A DNA stretch of 37,997 nucleotides from an uncultured Bacteroidaceae bacterium (GTDB lineage Bacteria; Bacteroidota; Bacteroidia; Bacteroidales; Bacteroidaceae), in contig CAJOCU010000022.1 in NCBI GenBank assembly GCA_905233765.1, forward strand, positions 1-37,997, given 5' to 3'. The notes under the pieces were generated by a model. It was given only the letters and a program-made list of their open reading frames with translations, searched no databases and was not told the DNA's origin. The position numbers and the translations under genes are program-made. Below, in pieces: positions 24,665 to 31,086 of the stretch; positions within the stretch are counted from its first letter, which is position 1; every line of letters starts with the position of its first letter.

Positions 24665-26197
24665 ATGTTCGAAAACTATGAAATCTGGTGGGTGACTGGT
24701 GCACAGTTGCTCTATGGAGGTGACGCAGTCATCGCTGTTGACGCTCACTCAAAGGAAATGGTTGCAGGCCTGAACGGTGGCGGCAACATCCCCGTAAAGG
24801 TTGTCTATAAGGGCACCGCCAACAGCTCCAAGGAAGTAGAGCAGGTGATGCTCGCTGCCAACAACGACGAGAAGTGTATCGGTATCATCACCTGGATGCA
24901 CACCTTCTCGCCCGCTAAGATGTGGATCAAGGGTCTGCAGCAGCTGCAGAAGCCCCTCCTCCACTTCCACACACAGTACAATGCCGAGATTCCCTGGGCC
25001 GAAATCGACATGGACTTCATGAACCTCAACCAGAGCGCTCACGGCGACATCGAGTTCGGACACATCTGCACTCGTATGCGCGTGGCCCGCAAGGTCGTCT
25101 GCGGCTACTGGAAGGAAGCCGACGTGCAGAAGAAGATTGCCGTATGGGCTCGCGTAGCTGCCGGTGTCGCCGATGCTCACAACGTACGCTGCCTCATGTT
25201 CGGTATGAACATGAACAACGTTGCCGTCACCGATGGCGACCGCGTAGAGTTCGAGCAGCGTCTGGGCTACCACGTGGACTACTACCCCGTCAGCTGCCTC
25301 ATGGACTACTTCAAGAAGGTCACCGACGCAGAGGCCGATGCCCTCGTTGAGGAGTACAAGAAGCTCTACACCATCAAGATCGACGAAAGCGGCGAGAAGG
25401 TCTATTGGGAGAAGGTTCACAACGCTGCCAAGGCTGAGATTGCGCTCCGCCGCGTGCTGAAGGATGAGGGTGCTACCGCCTTCACTACCAACTTTGACGA
25501 CCTCGGTGATGCCGACATCGACGATCCCAACTTCTGCGGCTTCGACCAGATTCCTGGTCTCGCCAGCCAGCGTCTGATGGAAGAAGGCTACGGCTTCGGT
25601 GCCGAGGGCGACTGGAAGACCGCTTGCCTCTATCGCACCCTCTGGGTCATCCAGCAGGGTATGCCCACCGGCTGCTCCTTCCTTGAGGACTACACCCTCA
25701 ACTTCGCCGGCAACCGCAGCTCCTGCCTGCAGAGCCACATGCTCGAAGTTTGCCCGCTCATCGCCACCGACAAGCCCAAGCTCGAAGTACACTTCCTCGG
25801 CATCGGTATCCGCAAGCAGCAGACCGCTCGCCTCGTTTTCACCTCCAAGACCGGCTATGGCATCAAGGCCACCGTCGTGGACCTCGGTAACCGCTTCCGT
25901 CTCATCTCTCAGGAGGTTGAGTGCATCGAGCCCAAGCCCATGCCCAACCTGCCCGTGGCCAGCGCCCTGTGGATTCCTCAGCCCACCTTCGAGATCGGTG
26001 CAGCAGCATGGATCCTCGCCGGCGGCACCCACCACAGCGCCTTCTCCTATGACATCAACGAAGAGTACTGGGAAGACTTCGCTGAGATGTTGGGCATCGA
26101 GTACGTCAAGATCAACAAGCAGACCAACATCGCTGACTTCAAGCAGACCCTCCGCAACAACGAGGTTTACTTCATGCTGAACAAGGCACTGAAGTAA
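24665..26197 (+). CDS. araA: L-arabinose isomerase
   Basis: A Mn-dependent cytosolic enzyme that converts L-arabinose to L-ribulose. At 510 residues it is the normal length. Seen are the N-terminal WWVTGAQLLYGGDAV, GIITWMHTFSPAKMWIKGL, HFHTQYNAEIPWAEIDMDFM with NLNQSAHGDIEFG, the substrate-side GMPTGCSFLEDYTLNF, QSHMLEVCPLI with a metal-binding His, and ILAGGTHHSAFSY with the late His. It is the last gene of the arabinose operon; the ribulokinase araB is not next to it. The last 138 bp occur again, slightly diverged, at 27598-27735. Confidence 0.97.
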   Translation: MFENYEIWWVTGAQLLYGGDAVIAVDAHSKEMVAGLNGGGNIPVKVVYKGTANSSKEVEQVMLAANNDEKCIGIITWMHTFSPAKMWIKGLQQLQKPLLHFHTQYNAEIPWAEIDMDFMNLNQSAHGDIEFGHICTRMRVARKVVCGYWKEADVQKKIAVWARVAAGVADAHNVRCLMFGMNMNNVAVTDGDRVEFEQRLGYHVDYYPVSCLMDYFKKVTDAEADALVEEYKKLYTIKIDESGEKVYWEKVHNAAKAEIALRRVLKDEGATAFTTNFDDLGDADIDDPNFCGFDQIPGLASQRLMEEGYGFGAEGDWKTACLYRTLWVIQQGMPTGCSFLEDYTLNFAGNRSSCLQSHMLEVCPLIATDKPKLEVHFLGIGIRKQQTARLVFTSKTGYGIKATVVDLGNRFRLISQEVECIEPKPMPNLPVASALWIPQPTFEIGAAAWILAGGTHHSAFSYDINEEYWEDFAEMLGIEYVKINKQTNIADFKQTLRNNEVYFMLNKALK

Positions 26198-26225
26198 CGG
26201 AACAGCAAGCACAACCCTAAAAAAG

Positions 26226-26262
26226 CGCCCGCAAGTCCCCATCAAAGGCTTGCGGGCGTTTC
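26226..26262 (+). terminator. terminator after araA
   Basis: A 10-bp perfect GC-rich stem (CGCCCGCAAG at 26226-26235 with its complement at 26249-26258) followed by TTTCTTTTGTTT. Confidence 0.9.
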
Positions 26263-26297
26263 TTTTGTTTCCTCCCCCCAATATTTTTGGACATTTC

Positions 26298-26328
26298 TTT
26301 GCGCGTAAATAAATAAGTTGTATATTTG
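26298..26328 (+). promoter_or_regulatory. promoter of the FISUMP-like gene
   Basis: TTTG (26298-26301), 19 bp and TATATTTG (26321-26328) match the Bacteroidetes consensus, giving a leader of about 42 bases before the ATG at 26377. Confidence 0.75.
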
Positions 26329-26376
26329 CAACGTAGTCAGTGAAATACGAAATTTAACCAATAAATAAATGAGCAA

Positions 26377-27243
26377 ATGAGAAAACTATTCTTTCTTATG
26401 GTAATGTGCCTCGCGGCACCAACGATGCAAGCACAGACAACGCCCCAATATGTGGACCTTGGTTTGCCCAGCGGCATTCTGTGGAAAACCACGAACGAGA
26501 AGGGTTATCATGATTGGGAAAGTGCGAAGAAACAGTTCGGTGACAAACTACCCACAGAAGAGCAGTGGGAGGAATTGAAGGAAAGCTGCAAATGGACCTG
26601 GACAGGCAAGGGCTACAGGGTGACGGGCAAAAACGGAAAGTCTATCTTTTTGCCAGCAGCGGGCAATACTAAAATCTCTTTTGGCCCCCCCTTTGGCGAA
26701 TATTGGTCATCCGATGAATCCGATGAAATTTTAGTTGCGCGTAGCCTGTATTTCGATTCGAGTGACGTGGAAATGGATGATAAATTATATATCGACAGTC
26801 TGTCCGTCCGTTTCGTATTGGCGTATGTGGACTTAGGACTGCCAAGCGGTACGAAGTGGAAAACAATAAACGAGGAGGATGGTTCCCATATAATAAAGGA
26901 GTATGGTAGATTCTTTGACTACGACTCTGCAGTCAATAAGTTCGGTGATAAACTACCCACAGAAGATCAGTGGGAAGAGCTGAAGAAATACTGCACATGG
27001 ACTTGGACAGGTAAAGGCTATAAGGTGACAGGCAGAAATGGAAAGTCTATTATTCTGCCCACTACGGGCTACCGCTTTTGCGATGGGCGCGTACCCCACG
27101 ACGATTCCGTCGGCTACTATTGGTCGTCCACACCATATAGTTCGAGGAAAGCGCGGCACCTCTACTTCGATTTTCACATTGTGAACATGTGTACGGATTA
27201 CAACTGCGGCGGTCAAAATGTCCGCCTCGTTCAAGGAAAATGA
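26377..27243 (+). CDS. secreted protein with two tandem FISUMP-like domains
   Basis: A 288-residue exported protein: signal peptide MRKLFFLMVMCLAAPTMQAQ, then two copies of a domain of about 125 residues starting YVDLGLPSGILWKT (residue 25) and YVDLGLPSGTKWKT (about 150). Each carries FGDKLPTE(E/D)QWEEL, a TWTGKGY(R/K)VTG(K/R)NGKSI segment and a YWSS motif. The YVDLGLPSG...WA and YWSS motifs are those of the Fibrobacter succinogenes major paralogous domain, a fold related to formylglycine-generating-enzyme-like surface domains. The second copy ends in the usual VRLVQGK; the first in VRFVLA. The role is unknown, probably surface-exposed. It lies in the segment inserted after araA. Confidence 0.8.
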   Translation: MRKLFFLMVMCLAAPTMQAQTTPQYVDLGLPSGILWKTTNEKGYHDWESAKKQFGDKLPTEEQWEELKESCKWTWTGKGYRVTGKNGKSIFLPAAGNTKISFGPPFGEYWSSDESDEILVARSLYFDSSDVEMDDKLYIDSLSVRFVLAYVDLGLPSGTKWKTINEEDGSHIIKEYGRFFDYDSAVNKFGDKLPTEDQWEELKKYCTWTWTGKGYKVTGRNGKSIILPTTGYRFCDGRVPHDDSVGYYWSSTPYSSRKARHLYFDFHIVNMCTDYNCGGQNVRLVQGK

Positions 27244-27320
27244 TTACGTCCGCGGGGAATTTATAAATAAGGAATTTGCTTAGCAGTTGCGCCCGACACG
27301 GATTGAGGGTTTATAAAAAT

Positions 27321-27587
27321 ATGAAGAGTGATAACGAAAAGCTGAAGGACCTTTCCGATTTGGCTGGCAAGATGAAAGATGAATTCGTGGAAAAGGCAGA
27401 ACAGGGTGACGAACGAGCCCTGAGTCGTGCTGGTGAGATGTCGATGCTTCAGGCCTGGGCTGAAAAGGTGAGGAAATGTAAACATGATTACGAGTGGAAG
27501 GATGGCAGGCGCGTCTGCACGAAATGCGGTCTTGAAGACCCCGACTCCCTGTCGATAGAAGAAAAATGGGCCGAGGCCTGGTTGTAA
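27321..27587 (+). CDS. small protein with a candidate CHCC zinc site
   Basis: An 88-residue charged, mostly helical protein (MKSDNEKLKDLSDLAGKMKD onward) whose end carries KCKHDYEWKDGRRVCTKCGL, a C-x-H/C-x-x-C arrangement that could hold zinc. There is no signal peptide. The ATG at 27321 is preferred over earlier in-frame codons because it follows an A-rich stretch and the encoded protein then begins cleanly. It is located 77 bp after the FISUMP-like gene and 4 bp before the duplicated araA end, so it came with the inserted segment. Function is unknown. Confidence 0.65.
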   Translation: MKSDNEKLKDLSDLAGKMKDEFVEKAEQGDERALSRAGEMSMLQAWAEKVRKCKHDYEWKDGRRVCTKCGLEDPDSLSIEEKWAEAWL

Positions 27588-27591
27588 AAGC

Positions 27592-27735
27592 AAGTACGAA
27601 GAGTACTGGGAGGACTTCGCTGAGATCTGCGGCATCGAGTATGTCAAGATCAACAAGCAGACCAACATCGCTGACTTCAAGCAGACCCTCCGCAACAACG
27701 AGGTCTATTTCATGCTGAACAAGGCCCTGAAATAA
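27592..27735 (+). pseudogene. second copy of the araA 3' end
   Basis: This encodes KYEEYWEDFAEICGIEYVKI and on to NNEVYFMLNKALK, the last 46 residues of AraA, with no start codon or upstream part. Over 138 bp it differs from the intact gene's end (26060-26197) at nine bases in eight codons, six of them silent. It is either a leftover of a second araA allele or the original end displaced by an insertion. Confidence 0.92.
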
Positions 27736-27755
27736 GCTGCTACCTTTACACAAGA

Positions 27756-27794
27756 AAAAGAGGATGTGTTGATGACACATCCTCTTTTCTTTTT
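27756..27794. terminator. terminator between the araA remnant and the dciA-like gene
   Basis: A 14-bp perfect stem (AAAAGAGGATGTGT at 27756-27769 with its complement at 27775-27788) followed by CTTTTTT. It can serve the plus transcript and the convergent dciA-recF unit. Confidence 0.9.
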
Positions 27795-27795
27795 T

Positions 27796-28086
27796 CTAAG
27801 TCAACACTATCTTCTCTATGACCTGCGCGCCTATGTGCTCATTTAGGCGACGCACCAATAGAGAGCGAGCCATCATCAGTTCTGAGCGGATTACGGACGA
27901 GGTGAGTCGGACGAAAAGGACACGATTACGTATCTGGAGAGCAGCGGTATGCCTGGATATGCCGGGCCCCATCACCTCTGGCCACGCTTCTATGAGCCGG
28001 TACTCGTTGTAAGGCGTCTCAAGGCCTTCTTCGCGCAAGAACTGGCGGACAATGAGGCCTACAGCTTCGGCTTTCTGCTTTCTCAT
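27796..28086 (-). CDS. DciA-like (DUF721) protein
   Basis: A 96-residue protein of the DUF721 family. The conserved parts are the N-terminal helix AVGLIVRQFLREEGLETPYN, IEAWPEVMGPGISRHTAALQ, and RNRVLFVRLTSSVIRSELMM with the late LVRRLNEHIG helix. DciA in other bacteria loads the replicative helicase at the origin; Bacteroidetes lack DnaC, so the same role is plausible, but the homology is inferred. It overlaps the recF stop by four bases (ATGA), so the two are co-translated. Confidence 0.85.
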   Translation of the reverse strand: MRKQKAEAVGLIVRQFLREEGLETPYNEYRLIEAWPEVMGPGISRHTAALQIRNRVLFVRLTSSVIRSELMMARSLLVRRLNEHIGAQVIEKIVLT

Positions 28087-29183
28087 TCCTCTACCCTCCC
28101 CTTGCTAACATGAAACAAACGATAGTCGCTATCCATCTGTGCTAGGATCTGGTCGAGATGGTCGCGGTTAGTGTCGGTGATGAATATCTGACCAAAGCTG
28201 TCACCCGAAACGAGACGCACTATCTGCTCTACACGACTGGCGTCGAGTTTGTCGAAGATGTCGTCCAAGAGCAAAAGCGGTGTTGTCTGGCTGCCTGTGC
28301 GTTTGAGGAAATCGAACTGCGCCAGCTTCAGAGCAATTAGGTAAGTTTTGTTCTGCCCTTGCGAGCCTTCGCGTTTAATAGGAAAGCCTCCGAGTGTCAT
28401 CTCCAGTTCGTCCTTGTGGATGCCGTGCAGTGAGTAGCCCATCACAAGATCTTTGGAACGATCGCGCTGAATAACTTCTAGGAGCGGACCGCGCTGAGCA
28501 TGAGAGACATACTGCAGGGCCACCTGCTCTTTCTCTTGGCTGACGTGGGCATAGATCTGTTGGAATATGGGCGTGAACGCCTCAACATAGCGGGAGCGGG
28601 CCTCATAGACCTGCTGGCCGTACCGCGCCATCTCCTCTTCCCACAACGAGAGCAGTTCTGGGTCTGGTCCCGGGTCCTCGATCTTCAACAAGGCGTTGCG
28701 TTGCTGCAGCGCTTTGTTGTAGTTCATGAGGGCTTCAAGATATCGACGGTCGGTCTGCGAGATGACCACATCCATGAAACGGCGGCGCTCCTCGCTGCCT
28801 CCGCTGATGAGGAGGCTGTCTAGGGGCGACACCATTACCAACGGTAGCAGACCTATGTGCTCGGCCAGCCGCTTATAGGGCTTCTTGTTACGCTTGAGCT
28901 GTTTCTTCACGCCACGCTTCATCCCCATATAGATATCCTCGGGAGTACCGTCCTCGTGCGAATATTGCCCCTGCAACACCACGAAATCTGAATCATGTTG
29001 AATGCATACATTATCCGCAGCGCCTGTCGAGCTCTTACAGAGTGACAGGAAATAGATAGCGTCCAACAGGTTCGTCTTGCCCTCGCCATTCTGTCCGATG
29101 AAGCAATTCATCTTTGGCGAGAAGGTGAGATCAGCCTGTGAAATGTTCTTGTAATGCAGTATAGAGAGCTGATGAAGAACCAT
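28083..29183 (-). CDS. recF: DNA replication and repair protein RecF
   Basis: An SMC-like ATPase that helps load RecA at single-strand gaps with RecO and RecR. It has 366 residues from the ATG at 29183 (MVLHQLSILHYKNI), matching the family's usual length and start; the longer frame adds 11 unlikely residues. Seen are the P-loop FIGQNGEGKTNLLDAIYFLS, the middle VMVSPLDSLLISGGSEERRR, the signature region REGSQGQNKTYLIALKLAQ and the Walker B/D-loop LLLLDDIFDKLDASRV. It is the first gene of a two-gene unit with the DciA-like gene. Confidence 0.96.
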   Translation of the reverse strand: MVLHQLSILHYKNISQADLTFSPKMNCFIGQNGEGKTNLLDAIYFLSLCKSSTGAADNVCIQHDSDFVVLQGQYSHEDGTPEDIYMGMKRGVKKQLKRNKKPYKRLAEHIGLLPLVMVSPLDSLLISGGSEERRRFMDVVISQTDRRYLEALMNYNKALQQRNALLKIEDPGPDPELLSLWEEEMARYGQQVYEARSRYVEAFTPIFQQIYAHVSQEKEQVALQYVSHAQRGPLLEVIQRDRSKDLVMGYSLHGIHKDELEMTLGGFPIKREGSQGQNKTYLIALKLAQFDFLKRTGSQTTPLLLLDDIFDKLDASRVEQIVRLVSGDSFGQIFITDTNRDHLDQILAQMDSDYRLFHVSKGRVEE

Positions 29184-29213
29184 GATTCTAAACAATTTGA
29201 CGCTAAAACGATG

Positions 29214-29221
29214 CAAAGGTA
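29214..29221 (-). promoter_or_regulatory. -7 element of recF
   Basis: TACCTTTG on the minus strand, about 30 bp upstream of the recF ATG; the -33 element is weak (TTTT). Confidence 0.55.
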
Positions 29222-29262
29222 GTTAAATAATGGCGTAAAAAGAGAAATAATACCCCAAAAAG

Positions 29263-29293
29263 TTGAGCATCCAAAAGATTTTAACTACTTTTG
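29263..29293 (+). promoter_or_regulatory. promoter of the TPR-ribH unit
   Basis: TTG (29263-29265) and TACTTTTG (29286-29293) are 20 bp apart and match the consensus; the leader to the ATG at 29358 is about 58 bases. Confidence 0.65.
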
Positions 29294-29357
29294 CGGCGCT
29301 TTTTACAGGCGTAGCGCCTGCGCGATACAGAAATATCAATAAAAACAGATAAGAAAA

Positions 29358-30035
29358 ATGGCTAAGAATCAACAAAAGAACGCGGCTCCCGAGAATATCG
29401 AAGCCGTAACAAAGACTGAAGCATTCATCGACAAGTACAAGAAGCACATCGTGTATGGCATCTGCGCCGTCATCATCATCGCCGCTGCCATCATCGCTTA
29501 TGTACAGTTCGTTAGCAAACCCCGTGCACAGAAGGCCAACGAGGCTCTGTTCCGCTGCGAGTCCTATTTTCAGGCTGACAACTACGACAAAGCCCTCAAC
29601 GGCGACGGACAGGGATGCATCGGTCTGTTGAAGATTATCGACGACTATGGTTGCACAGACGCTGCCAACCTGGCCAAGCTCTATGCCGGCGTGTGCTACG
29701 CCCAGACAGAGAAGTGGCAGGAGGCTGCTGACATGCTCGAGGACTACGACCTCCAGGACGACGCCATCATTTCACCCGCAGCCCTAGGCGCTCTCGGCAA
29801 TGTCTATGCCAACCTTGGGCAGAACGACAAAGCCATCAAGACACTGCTGAAGGCTGCCAAGCAGGCTGACAGCGATGCCCTCACGCCCATTTTCCTGCTA
29901 CAGGCCGGAGAACTTTATGAAGCTGAAGGTCAGGCTGAAAAAGCCCTTCCCCTCTACCAACAGATTAAGAAGGAGTATGTGAACTCCATGGCTTATCAGG
30001 ACATTGATAAGTACATCGAACGCGTCAGCAAGTAA
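29358..30035 (+). CDS. membrane-anchored TPR protein, YfgM-like
   Basis: A 225-residue protein with a cytoplasmic N-terminus, one membrane segment at about 32-52 ([20 protein letters not shown]) and a C-terminal set of tetratricopeptide helices. Repeats are visible as [40 protein letters not shown] and [20 protein letters not shown]. This matches the YfgM architecture, a chaperone-network partner of SecYEG in E. coli. The neighbour ribH follows after 20 bp; recF diverges on the other side. The function in this phylum is not established to my knowledge. Confidence 0.85.
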   Translation: MAKNQQKNAAPENIEAVTKTEAFIDKYKKHIVYGICAVIIIAAAIIAYVQFVSKPRAQKANEALFRCESYFQADNYDKALNGDGQGCIGLLKIIDDYGCTDAANLAKLYAGVCYAQTEKWQEAADMLEDYDLQDDAIISPAALGALGNVYANLGQNDKAIKTLLKAAKQADSDALTPIFLLQAGELYEAEGQAEKALPLYQQIKKEYVNSMAYQDIDKYIERVSK

Positions 30036-30055
30036 GCAATACTGCCCCAGAGTTT

Positions 30056-30538
30056 ATGGCTACCGCTTTCCACCATCTATCGGACTACGACCCCTCGACC
30101 ATTCCTTCCACTAAAGGGATGCGCTTCGGAATCGTAGTGGCTGACTGGAACGAGCGCTACACCTATGCAATGGCTGAAGCAGCCATTGACACACTCCAGA
30201 CACACGGCGTCGCCAAGGACGACATCGAGGTGAAGCACGTGCCCGGCAGTTTCGAACTGATTTATGGTGCTGCGTGGATGAGACGAAATATGAACGTCGA
30301 TGCTATCATCGCCATCGGCTGCGTCATTCGCGGCGACACTCCCCACTTCGATTACATCTGTCAAGGTACAACGCAAGGGCTGGCCGAGATGAACCGGGAA
30401 GGAACAACGCCCGTCATCTACGGACTCCTCACCTGCAACACGCCCGAACAGGCTGAAGCACGAACAGGCGGGGTACTGGGGAACAAAGGGACAGAATGTG
30501 CCGTCACAGCAATTAAAATGGTCGCTTACGGAAAGTAA
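30056..30538 (+). CDS. ribH: 6,7-dimethyl-8-ribityllumazine synthase
   Basis: The penultimate step of riboflavin synthesis: it joins the ribityl-aminouracil to dihydroxybutanone phosphate. At 160 residues it is the usual size. Seen are [17 protein letters not shown] at the N-terminal strand, [32 protein letters not shown] with the catalytic His, and [10 protein letters not shown] with [20 protein letters not shown], the substrate- and phosphate-binding end. It forms icosahedral or pentameric assemblies in other bacteria. It is followed by the strong terminator at 30546. Confidence 0.96.
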   Translation: MATAFHHLSDYDPSTIPSTKGMRFGIVVADWNERYTYAMAEAAIDTLQTHGVAKDDIEVKHVPGSFELIYGAAWMRRNMNVDAIIAIGCVIRGDTPHFDYICQGTTQGLAEMNREGTTPVIYGLLTCNTPEQAEARTGGVLGNKGTECAVTAIKMVAYGK

Positions 30539-30545
30539 AACAATA

Positions 30546-30580
30546 AAGCCTCCTCCCCCGCGGGGAGGAGGCTTTTTTTT
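30546..30580 (+). terminator. ribH terminator adjoining the smpB start
   Basis: A 13-bp perfect stem (AAGCCTCCTCCCC at 30546-30558 with its complement at 30562-30574) and eight T. It ends only four bases before the smpB ATG. Its right arm contains GGGGAGGAGG, the only purine-rich ribosome-binding-like sequence ahead of smpB. Confidence 0.9.
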
Positions 30581-30584
30581 ATTT

Positions 30585-31052
30585 ATGGCAAAAGAGAAGC
30601 AGAAAACCATCAATATCAAAAACCGGAAGGCGGAGTTTGATTACTATTTGATGGAGAAATACACCGCAGGACTGGTGTTGACAGGCACGGAAATCAAAAG
30701 CATCCGCCTGGGCAAAGCCAGTCTTGTGGATGCTTATTGCACCATCCTTGGCGGCGAAATGTGGGTAAAAAACATGAACATCGCTCAGTACTTCTACGGC
30801 ACCTATAACAACCACGCGGCACGACGCGACCGAAAACTGCTGCTGAACCGCCGCGAAATACACCGCCTACAGAACGCCACCAAAAGCCCCGGCTTCACCA
30901 TCATCCCAACCCTGCTTTTCATTGACGAGAATGGGCGCGCAAAACTCGACATCTATCTGGCCCGAGGCAAACACGCCTACGACAAGCGCGAGACCCTCAA
31001 GGAAAAAGAAGATCGTCGCGACATCGACCGCCAATTCAAGCACAACTATTAG
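30585..31052 (+). CDS. smpB: SsrA-binding protein SmpB
   Basis: The partner of tmRNA in rescuing stalled ribosomes. It has 155 residues. Seen are [40 protein letters not shown], the [20 protein letters not shown] segment and the C-terminal [18 protein letters not shown] tail that enters the mRNA channel. I chose the ATG at 30585 ([18 protein letters not shown]); the earlier in-frame codons lie in the terminator and ribH. smpB probably needs read-through of the ribH terminator or a promoter within ribH. Confidence 0.96.
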   Translation: MAKEKQKTINIKNRKAEFDYYLMEKYTAGLVLTGTEIKSIRLGKASLVDAYCTILGGEMWVKNMNIAQYFYGTYNNHAARRDRKLLLNRREIHRLQNATKSPGFTIIPTLLFIDENGRAKLDIYLARGKHAYDKRETLKEKEDRRDIDRQFKHNY

Positions 31053-31086
31053 CGTGCCGAAAGTTTTGCTATCGAGTCTCCCTCCC

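Noticed and set aside
24749..26281. 510-codon minus-strand open frame
   Set aside because: Antisense to the clearly real araA and of almost identical extent; no family motif.
26198..27597. Insertion sequence or integron cassette
   Set aside because: No transposase, integrase, terminal inverted repeats or attC-like site seen; only the duplicated araA end marks the borders.
31053..31086. Cobalamin or SAM riboswitch before metH
   Set aside because: Only 34 bases separate smpB and metH, with no room for such a structure.
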